From the NCBI GenBank assembly GCA_045541735.1, contig JAZQJQ010000068.1:1-9408 (forward strand): DNA of 9,408 nt, read 5' to 3'. Positions 1 through 5,210 of the stretch are shown one piece after another (the stretch's first letter is position 1; each line of letters starts with the position of its first letter). The position numbers were made by a program, and so were the translations under genes. This DNA comes from RUG12395 sp045541735 (GTDB taxonomy: Bacteria; Bacillota; Clostridia; Oscillospirales; CAG-272). The notes under the pieces were generated by a model. It saw only the letters and a list, made by a program, of their open reading frames with translations, did not search any database and was not told the origin of the DNA.

Positions 1-243
1 TCTTTAGGTGAAATAGCCGCAGAAGAGGGAATCAGTCGACAGGGTGTACATGATTTGGTAAAGCGATGCAGTAAGAAATTGCAGGACTACGAAGATAAAC
101 TTCACTTGGTGGCAAAGTTCTTACACATCAAAGAAGATGTAGGACAGATTCACACGTTGGCAAAACAGTGCAAGGTATCTTATGACGAAACTATTTTGAT
201 GGATATTGAAAATATCTCTAACCAGATTTTAGAGGAGTTATAA
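1..243 (+). CDS. ylxM: YlxM/UPF0122 family DNA-binding protein, 3' part (5' end outside window)
   Basis: The frame is open from the first base and ends at TAA 241-243, giving 80 visible residues. The visible N-terminal part (SLGEIAAEEGISRQGVHDLV) is a helix-turn-helix resembling sigma-70 region 4, followed by the charged helical tail KKLQDYEDKLHLV typical of YlxM. YlxM is a small putative regulator encoded directly upstream of ffh in Firmicutes and linked to the signal recognition particle pathway. That is the arrangement here: the next start codon lies one base past this stop, and its Shine-Dalgarno sequence AGAGGAG (231-237) is inside this gene. Base and codon use (AT-rich, many TTA, AAA and GGT codons) match the ffh fragment but not the genes after base 575. 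The family call is firm; the missing part is roughly the first third of the protein. Confidence 0.85.
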   Translation, partial: SLGEIAAEEGISRQGVHDLVKRCSKKLQDYEDKLHLVAKFLHIKEDVGQIHTLAKQCKVSYDETILMDIENISNQILEEL

Positions 244-244
244 T

Positions 245-574
245 ATGGCATTTGACAGTTTAACCGAAAAACTGCAGAACGTATTTAAGAACCTGCGTGG
301 CAAAGGTCGTCTTAGCGAAGATGATGTAAAGGTTGCTATGAAGGAAGTAAAACTTGCTCTTTTAGAGGCAGACGTAAACTTCCGTGTGGTAAAACAGTTC
401 ATTAAAGACGTACAGGAACGAGCAATCGGACAGGACGTTATGAATGGTTTGAATCCAGGTCAGATGGTTATCAAAATCGTAAATGAGGAAATGGTAAAAC
501 TCATGGGTTCTGAAACCACGGAGATTGCCTTTCGACCAGGAAAAGCCCTTACAGTTATCATGATGGCGGGACTT
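245..574 (+). pseudogene. ffh: ffh 5' fragment (SRP54 N-domain only)
   Basis: This is the part of the hybrid frame that belongs to Ffh. It encodes the four-helix N-domain up to the residues MAGL that directly precede the GTP-binding P-loop in the family. An intact Ffh is about 440-450 residues with NG and methionine-rich M domains, so about three quarters are missing. It follows ylxM with one base between them, the normal ylxM-ffh order. The exact breakpoint can only be placed to within a few bases around 574. Confidence 0.85.
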
Positions 575-775
575 ACAGAGGTGCTGTACCTTAACACGCG
601 CACAAAGCTCCCAACGCCCGAAAACGGCGGAGTTTATGCCGATTTTACCGGTGGTAAGACAAAGGCAGAGATCAACATCGTGCTCTCCATGCGCGTATTC
701 GGTATTTTAACTACCCTCGTTTCTCTTGCTTACAATTATCTGAAAAAACAATTCTTCAAAAACACGAAAGGATGA
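575..775 (+). pseudogene. DUF2953 (YtfI-like) protein, C-terminal fragment
   Basis: About 66 codons in the GC-rich style of the downstream genes. They encode a short acidic/hydrophobic stretch followed by a probable membrane-associated helix (VLSMRVFGILTTLVSLAYNYL) and a basic tail (KKQFFKNTKG). DUF2953 proteins end in a similar isoleucine/leucine-rich amphipathic segment and are encoded just upstream of ytfJ/gerW in many spore formers, often after scpA and scpB. The stop codon is 5 nt before the preferred GerW start, as expected for operon partners. No start of its own is visible, because the 5' part has been replaced by ffh sequence. The family call is a pattern and synteny inference, not a full-domain match. 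Confidence 0.55.
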
Positions 776-780
776 ACGAT

Positions 781-1224
781 ATGCCGGAAAACAACGCAAC
801 CGAAAAGATCAACGACATAATGACAGCCGCCCTCGATAAGATACGCACCCTTGCAGATGCGCAGACCATCATAGGCGAGCCCATTCCCACCCCCGGAGGA
901 ACCACCATAGTACCCGTATCCAAGGTGTCCGTAGGCTTTGCCTCCGGCGGACTTGACTATAACGGCAAACAGCCGGAAAAAGCAAAGAACTTCGGCGGAG
1001 GCGGCGGCACGGGTATCAGCGTTACGCCCGTTTGCTTCCTTGTTATCTCCCCCTCGGGCGCTGTCGAGCTGCTTAACGTAAATATGGCGGCCGATCCCGT
1101 TGAAAAGATCGCCTCCCTCGTTGATAAGACTCCCGATATCGCCCAGAGGCTCAAGAGTGTTTTTGCAAAGAAAAAAGAGGAAAATGCGGCAGAAGCTTCC
1201 GCCGCAGAGGAGACTGAAGCTTAA
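781..1224 (+). CDS. gerW: GerW family sporulation protein (YtfJ-like)
   Basis: 147 residues, the usual family length. The order is an N-terminal helix (EKINDIMTAALDKIRTLADA), the family signature around QTIIGEPIPTPGGTTIVPVS and KVSVGFASGG, a glycine run (NFGGGGGTGISVTP), a hydrophobic strand (VCFLVISPSGAVELLNV), and a Lys/Glu/Ala-rich C-terminus. In Bacillus subtilis GerW (YtfJ) is a forespore-made protein needed for normal germination; its molecular activity is unclear. I start at ATG 781 because AAAGGA (767-772) lies 8 nt upstream. The in-frame ATG at 772 overlaps the preceding stop and has no room for a ribosome binding site. The 5-nt gap from the DUF2953-like tail and the carboxypeptidase downstream reproduce a neighbourhood common in Clostridia. 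Confidence 0.88.
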   Translation: MPENNATEKINDIMTAALDKIRTLADAQTIIGEPIPTPGGTTIVPVSKVSVGFASGGLDYNGKQPEKAKNFGGGGGTGISVTPVCFLVISPSGAVELLNVNMAADPVEKIASLVDKTPDIAQRLKSVFAKKKEENAAEASAAEETEA

Positions 1225-1233
1225 AGGTATGAA

Positions 1234-1252
1234 TATGCCCGATTCGGGTATA
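1234..1252 (+). promoter_or_regulatory. Near-palindrome/hairpin and TATACT box just before the carboxypeptidase start
   Basis: Bases 1234-1241 and 1245-1252 (TATGCCCG and CGGGTATA) pair as an 8-bp stem with one G-U wobble and a 3-nt loop. The right arm runs into TATACT (1249-1254), a 5/6 match to a sigma-A -10 box lying exactly 6 nt before ATG 1261. No Shine-Dalgarno sequence is present in the 20 nt before that ATG. This fits a leaderless transcript or an operator over a promoter, but no -35 box is recognisable, so the function is speculative. Confidence 0.35.
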
Positions 1253-1260
1253 CTCGTACT

Positions 1261-2370
1261 ATGAAAAGATTTATTTTGATATTACTGTGCGCCGTGCTTC
1301 TTTTACCCGTAAGCGCGAGCGCCGATGCGGCGCACCCGGACGTTTCCGCCCAAAGCGCCGTGCTGTACGAGCCTTACGGAGACAGATGGGTATACGAAAA
1401 AAACGCCGATACGCGTCTTCCTATGGCAAGCACAACAAAAATAATGACAGCGATGGTGGCACTGCGCTTACTTCCGCTCGATGCGGTATATTCCGTGCCG
1501 AGCGAAGCCTGCGGTATCGAGGGATCTTCCCTATACCTGAAAGCGGGCGACAAAATTAGCGTGCGCGATCTCCTCTACGCGCTGCTGCTTCGCAGTGCAA
1601 ACGATGCCGCCTCCGCATTAGCCGTACTTGCGTGCGGCTCTGAGAGCGCTTTTGCGGATGAAATGAATGCAGAAGCAAAGCGCCTCGGACTTGAGAACAC
1701 AAGCTTCAAAAATCCGCACGGACTTGATACCGCGGGGCATTACAGCACCGCGCGCGATCTTGCCGTTATACTTGATGCTGCAATGAGCGACGAACGCTTT
1801 ACCGAGATAAGCGGATGCGAAAAGCACACCGTAGCTCTTGACGGACGGGCGCAGGTGTTATATAACCACAACAAGCTGCTGCACCTTACAGATTACGTCA
1901 CCTGTGGAAAAACCGGATTTACCAAAAAAAGCGGCAGATGTCTCGTTACCGCCGCAGAGAGAGACGGAGTCCGCCTAATCGCCGTTACGATGAATGCTCA
2001 CGACGATTGGAACGACCATATAAAGCTTTTCGATATGGGTTTTGAGCGCTTTGAAAAGCGCACCGTTATCGGCACAGACGACCGTTTTTACGCGGACGTT
2101 GCGGGCGGAGTGCGCGGCAAGGTGCTTTGCAGACCCACTGAGGAATTTTACACCGTAACGGAAAAAGGGGCAGTAATTACCTGCGACACGCTTCTTCCTT
2201 CCGTTATATACGCTCCCGTAAGCGACGGCGAGATAGTCGGTATGCTGCGGGTGTATGAGAACGGGAAAACAGTAGGTGAAATATGCCTCGCCGCATGCGG
2301 GGATGTAGAATACAGGGAACAGAAGATACCGCTTTTAAAACGTATTTTCGGCGCGGTATCGGGAAGATAA
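1261..2370 (+). CDS. dacF: Serine-type D-Ala-D-Ala carboxypeptidase (peptidase S11, DacF/PBP5-like)
   Basis: 369 residues. A signal peptide covers residues 1-21 (hydrophobic LILLCAVLLLPV, then ASA as cleavage site). The three penicillin-binding motifs of family S11 are in order: STTK at 57-60 with catalytic Ser57 and Lys60, SAN at 112-114, and KTG at 217-219 (CGKTGFT). The enzyme acts outside the membrane, removing the terminal D-alanine of peptidoglycan pentapeptides and so limiting cross-linking. After the catalytic domain comes a beta-rich region of PBP5_C type (about 270-350), and the end KIPLLKRIFGAVSGR could be an amphipathic membrane anchor. Next to gerW and spoVB, a role in spore cortex or envelope modification is plausible; DacF is the sporulation paralogue in Bacillus, but the exact orthology is not settled here. 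ATG 1261 is the only usable start, since a stop precedes it in frame without another start codon, and it lacks a clear SD. Confidence 0.9.
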   Translation: MKRFILILLCAVLLLPVSASADAAHPDVSAQSAVLYEPYGDRWVYEKNADTRLPMASTTKIMTAMVALRLLPLDAVYSVPSEACGIEGSSLYLKAGDKISVRDLLYALLLRSANDAASALAVLACGSESAFADEMNAEAKRLGLENTSFKNPHGLDTAGHYSTARDLAVILDAAMSDERFTEISGCEKHTVALDGRAQVLYNHNKLLHLTDYVTCGKTGFTKKSGRCLVTAAERDGVRLIAVTMNAHDDWNDHIKLFDMGFERFEKRTVIGTDDRFYADVAGGVRGKVLCRPTEEFYTVTEKGAVITCDTLLPSVIYAPVSDGEIVGMLRVYENGKTVGEICLAACGDVEYREQKIPLLKRIFGAVSGR

Positions 2371-2385
2371 AAGGAAATTCACCAT

Positions 2386-3105
2386 ATGGAAAAAATGAGA
2401 CTGCAAAAATATTTCAGCGAGTGCGGCGTTATGTCCCGCCGCGCCGCTGAGGCCGCAATTACCCAGGGCAGAGTAACCGTAAACGACCGCAAAGCTGAGC
2501 TTGGCGAAAGCGTTGATCCCGAGCGCGATACCGTGTGCCTTGACGGCAAGCCGATAGCGCGCAGAACTGCGGAATACTCCTACTACATGCTTCACAAGCC
2601 TCGCGGCTACATAACCACCCTCTCCGACGAGAAGGGCAGAAAATGCGTTACGGAACTGCTCTCAAACATTGAGGAGCGCGTATACCCCGTAGGCAGATTA
2701 GACTACAATTCCGAGGGTCTTTTAATATTCACAAACGACGGTGCACTTGCAAACCGCCTTATGCACCCCGGCCACGGTGTAAAAAAAACCTACATCGTGG
2801 TTTCCGATTCCGCTATAGACGATATTACCGCAACGGAGCTTTCTAAGCCCGTGGAATGCGACGGCGAAACGCTGAAGGCGGACAGTGTTGAGCTTATCTC
2901 TCCCGGTGACAAGCATTCCGTATTAAAGATAGTGCTTTCCGAGGGAAAAAACCGCGAGATACGCCGTATCTTCGAGGCAAACGGACTTTCCGTACGCCGA
3001 TTGAAAAGAATCTCTATGGGCAAATTGGAGCTCGGCGAGCTGAAAAAAGGCGAGGTACGCGCTTTGACTGCCAAAGAGATCGCCTATTTAAAATCCATAA
3101 AGTGA
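2386..3105 (+). CDS. rluB: RsuA/RluB-family pseudouridine synthase (probably 23S rRNA)
   Basis: 239 residues, the normal size. An N-terminal S4 RNA-binding domain (MRLQKYFSECGVMSRRAAEA, then GRVTVN) covers about 1-55. The synthase domain follows with YYMLHKPRGYITT, the catalytic-loop motif GRLDYNSEGLLIFTNDG (Asp106 is the expected catalytic aspartate), and the motif EGKNREIRRIFE near 186-197. Such enzymes isomerise specific uridines in rRNA to pseudouridine. RluB is favoured over RsuA because Clostridia carry RluB in this position after the scpAB-ytfI-ytfJ-dacF block, but sequence alone does not fix the target. AAAAGGA at about 2369-2375 sits 10 nt before ATG 2386. A second in-frame ATG at 2395 (MRLQKYF) matches the usual family start and cannot be excluded. 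It follows the carboxypeptidase by 15 nt. Confidence 0.9.
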   Translation: MEKMRLQKYFSECGVMSRRAAEAAITQGRVTVNDRKAELGESVDPERDTVCLDGKPIARRTAEYSYYMLHKPRGYITTLSDEKGRKCVTELLSNIEERVYPVGRLDYNSEGLLIFTNDGALANRLMHPGHGVKKTYIVVSDSAIDDITATELSKPVECDGETLKADSVELISPGDKHSVLKIVLSEGKNREIRRIFEANGLSVRRLKRISMGKLELGELKKGEVRALTAKEIAYLKSIK

Positions 3106-3114
3106 GGTAAAAAA

Positions 3115-3522
3115 ATGTTTGACGTTTTAAGCGTTCAGAATAAGGACGAACAAAAAAATTACGCCGCGCTCTGCGGTACCGAATATCTGCCCGCCGCACT
3201 TGCATATGCCCTTACCGTTGACGGTGTTTTTGCAGGGCTTTGCCAGTTTAACATCGGGGCAGGCTTCGGCGAGATAGCAAGCCTTGACGCGGTCTCCTCC
3301 TTTGAAGGAAACGCAGACGGCTCCCGCGAGCAGTTCCTTGCCGCGCTTTGCCGCACCTCTCTCTCCTTTTTGGAGCTTATCGGAATCAAGGAAGCATATT
3401 ACACGGGTGCGGAAAGCTCACGCACTTTGATGCTTATGTCTGGCTTTGAGGAAACGGAGGACGGACGCTGGCACACCGATCTCAAGGAGCTTTTCGCACA
3501 CTGCCCGTCTGAGGGAAAATAA
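3115..3522 (+). CDS. Small GNAT-like acetyltransferase-type protein, substrate unknown
   Basis: 135 residues, soluble, with no signal or membrane segment. The layout suggests a short GNAT fold: an N-terminal part (TEYLPAALAYALTVDGVFAG), a central strand pair where a GNAT would have its core beta strands (FAGLCQFNIGAGFGEIASLD), a helix (EQFLAALCRTSLSFLELIG), then KEAYYTGAESSRTLMLMSGF with the ending GFEETEDGRWHTDLKELF. The pattern of a loop, a helix, then 'GFEE' is common at GNAT C-termini. I do not see a clean Q/RxxGxG/A acetyl-CoA loop, so it may be degenerate or have lost catalysis. GAGGT (3104-3108) precedes ATG 3115 and overlaps the stop of the pseudouridine synthase, so the two are probably translationally linked. 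No substrate can be inferred. Confidence 0.65.
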   Translation: MFDVLSVQNKDEQKNYAALCGTEYLPAALAYALTVDGVFAGLCQFNIGAGFGEIASLDAVSSFEGNADGSREQFLAALCRTSLSFLELIGIKEAYYTGAESSRTLMLMSGFEETEDGRWHTDLKELFAHCPSEGK

Positions 3523-3546
3523 ACCGAGCATAACCGAATATACATT

Positions 3547-3591
3547 TTCGTCCCCCCTGCTTCATACAATGTACGGAGCAGGGGGGACGAA
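3547..3591 (+). promoter_or_regulatory. 15-bp GC-rich hairpin covering the RBS of the flippase gene (attenuator or RBS lock)
   Basis: Bases 3547-3561 (TTCGTCCCCCCTGCT) pair perfectly with 3577-3591 around a 15-nt loop. The right arm contains AGGGGGG (3580-3586), the only candidate Shine-Dalgarno for the TTG start at 3594, so a folded RNA would hide the ribosome binding site. The stem is followed by just four Ts (3592-3595) that overlap the start codon, so it could also be a weak rho-independent terminator or attenuator for the operon upstream. Confidence 0.7.
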
Positions 3592-3593
3592 TT

Positions 3594-5210
3594 TTGAAAA
3601 AAACGAAAAAATTTCTTGCAGACGCGCTTATAATGACGGCTGTGTCGCTTATTATGCGCACCGTGGCTGTCACCTTCAATTCATACATAACGGTAAAGAT
3701 CGGCTCCGCGGGAATGGGGCTTTACACTCTGATAACCAGCGTGTATGCCTTTTCAGTAACCTTTGCCACCTCGGGCATCAATCTGGGCGTTACACGCACG
3801 GTGGCGGAGGCTCTTGCACGTGGCTGCTCCGTAAAAAAAGAGATGGCGCGCGCCCTTGCTTACGCCGCTTTTTTCGGTACGCTTGCGTTTTTTATGCTGT
3901 TTTTCGGTGCGGAATTTATCGGAAGAGATCTGCTATCCGATATGCGTACGGTAAAAAGTATTCGGGTGTTTGCCGTAAGCCTGCCGTTTATCGCTCTTTC
4001 CTCTTGCTTTAACGGATATTTCTGCGCTGTTCGCCGTACTTGGAAAAATGCCGCCGCGATGCTTTTCGAGCAAGGAATAAAGATATTTCTTTCCGTTTCC
4101 CTGCTTACCGTGCTTCTCCCATCCGGCATAGAATACGCCTGCCTTGCGCTTGTACTGGGCGGCGCGCTTGCGGAAAGCGCATCCGTTATTTTTGCGTGGC
4201 TCTTTTATCTGCTCGATAAAGGCAGAAAAAACCGATCGCAGGATGATCACGGTAGTATGCACACGCTAGTTGCCATTGCTTTTCCCGTTGCTCTTTCCGC
4301 ATACGTGCGCTCCGCACTTGTTACGGTAGAGCACATGCTGATACCGAGGGGGCTGAAAAAACACGGTCTTGCCCACGAACATGCGCTTGCCGCTTACGGA
4401 GTTTTGCAGGGAATGGCACTGCCCGTTGTGCTCTATCCTGCCGCATTTTCAACTGCCTTTGCCGGTCTTCTCGTTCCCGAGATGACTGAATGCTGCGCTT
4501 CAAAAGATGAAGCACGCCTTGCCCGTTTAACCGAGAAAGCAATAAACTCGATTCTGCTGTTTGCCGTTTGCGTTGCGGGGATAATGGCGGCGGAGGCATA
4601 TAATATCGCCGCATTGCTGTACCCAGGTACCGAGGCAGGCTCATACATCCGCCCGCTTGCTCTGCTCATTCCCATAATGTACTGCGACACAGTCTGCGAC
4701 GGCATACTGAAGGGCATCGGCAAGCAGGTTTATTCTATGGGAGTAAATATATTCGATGCCTCGCTCAGCGTAATACTCGTTGCCCTGCTGATCCCCAAAT
4801 ACGGCATTGCCGCGTATCTTTACATAATCATCGGCTGTGAGGTAATAAATACCGCGCTCAGCCTTTCAAAAGTACTTGAAGCAACAAATGCGCATCTATC
4901 CCCTCTCCGTGCCGTAGGAGTGCCATTTGCCGCTGTATTTCTATCGACACGTGCAGTAAGCGCCGTTTCGCTGCGGCTCAGTCCCCTTCCCGAGGGAGCG
5001 GAGCTGTTTTGCCGTATAGCGCTTTCCGTTTTCATGTACTGCGCTGTTTTATATACGCTTTCCGCACTCAAAAAAGCCTTGCCAAAACTACACCTTTATG
5101 ATAAAATAAATAAGATATCTTCACAAAGGCGGGGCGCTTATGATCCTGATAATCGCGGAAAAGCCGAGCCTTGCGCGCAACATTGCGGGCGCTATCGGCA
5201 GTTCAAATAA
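3594..5210 (+). CDS. spoVB: SpoVB/MurJ-like polysaccharide or lipid-precursor flippase (MOP superfamily)
   Basis: 538 residues, strongly hydrophobic throughout, with about a dozen or more predictable membrane segments. The N-terminus (KKFLADALIMTAVSLIMRTV, then ITVKIGSAGMGLYTLITSVY and SGINLGVTRTVAEAL) matches the Stage V sporulation protein B branch of the oligosaccharidyl-lipid exporter group. Mid-protein signatures include a conserved PRGL loop (HMLIPRGLKKHG). Family members flip lipid-linked cell-wall precursors across the membrane; SpoVB acts in spore cortex synthesis. The start is TTG 3594: it preserves the family N-terminus, and the next ATG (residue 14) would cut into the first membrane helix. 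The RBS lies in the hairpin at 3547-3591. The last ~24 residues overlap topB by 71 nt and look like read-through. One frame over, ATGATAAAATAA near 5099 would give an earlier stop, so a small indel is possible. Confidence 0.85.
   Translation: MKKTKKFLADALIMTAVSLIMRTVAVTFNSYITVKIGSAGMGLYTLITSVYAFSVTFATSGINLGVTRTVAEALARGCSVKKEMARALAYAAFFGTLAFFMLFFGAEFIGRDLLSDMRTVKSIRVFAVSLPFIALSSCFNGYFCAVRRTWKNAAAMLFEQGIKIFLSVSLLTVLLPSGIEYACLALVLGGALAESASVIFAWLFYLLDKGRKNRSQDDHGSMHTLVAIAFPVALSAYVRSALVTVEHMLIPRGLKKHGLAHEHALAAYGVLQGMALPVVLYPAAFSTAFAGLLVPEMTECCASKDEARLARLTEKAINSILLFAVCVAGIMAAEAYNIAALLYPGTEAGSYIRPLALLIPIMYCDTVCDGILKGIGKQVYSMGVNIFDASLSVILVALLIPKYGIAAYLYIIIGCEVINTALSLSKVLEATNAHLSPLRAVGVPFAAVFLSTRAVSAVSLRLSPLPEGAELFCRIALSVFMYCAVLYTLSALKKALPKLHLYDKINKISSQRRGAYDPDNRGKAEPCAQHCGRYRQFK

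Larger units (their letters stand above)
245..775 (+). pseudogene. Hybrid ORF: Ffh (SRP54) N-domain joined to a DUF2953/YtfI-like C-terminus
   Basis: This 176-residue frame starts well (ATG 245, SD AGAGGAG at 231-237). Residues 1-110 are the N-domain of Ffh, the signal recognition particle GTPase: MAFDSLTEKLQNVFKNLRGK, then EVKLALLEADVNFRVVKQF, up to VIMMAGL, where the family normally continues QGAGKTT (the P-loop). Instead, from about base 575, the frame reads TEVLYLNTRTKLPTPENGG and then a tail (KTKAEINIVLSMRVFGILTT) that resembles the end of DUF2953 (YtfI) proteins. These normally sit immediately upstream of GerW, as this tail does. Codon use switches from AT-rich to GC-rich at the same point. 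With no GTPase or M domain the product cannot work as Ffh. An assembly or amplification chimera is the likeliest explanation. The Ffh half is certain; the DUF2953 assignment rests on tail pattern and synteny. Confidence 0.8.

Noticed and set aside
245..775. A natural novel Ffh-like protein lacking the GTPase domain
   Set aside because: The break falls at the P-loop, composition changes there, and the tail fits the missing gene expected before gerW, so a chimera is simpler.
772..780. Upstream ATG at 772 as the GerW start
   Set aside because: It overlaps the previous stop and leaves the AAAGGA ribosome binding site with no spacing; ATG 781 has 8-nt spacing.
3592..3600. Calling the 3547-3591 hairpin a simple terminator
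   Set aside because: Only four Ts follow and they run into the start codon of the next gene, so RBS sequestration or attenuation is at least as likely.
3446..4012. Plus-strand frame of 188 codons spanning the end of the GNAT-like gene and the start of the flippase
   Set aside because: It crosses the hairpin region and is out of frame with two better-supported genes; its translation is Arg/Cys/His-rich noise.
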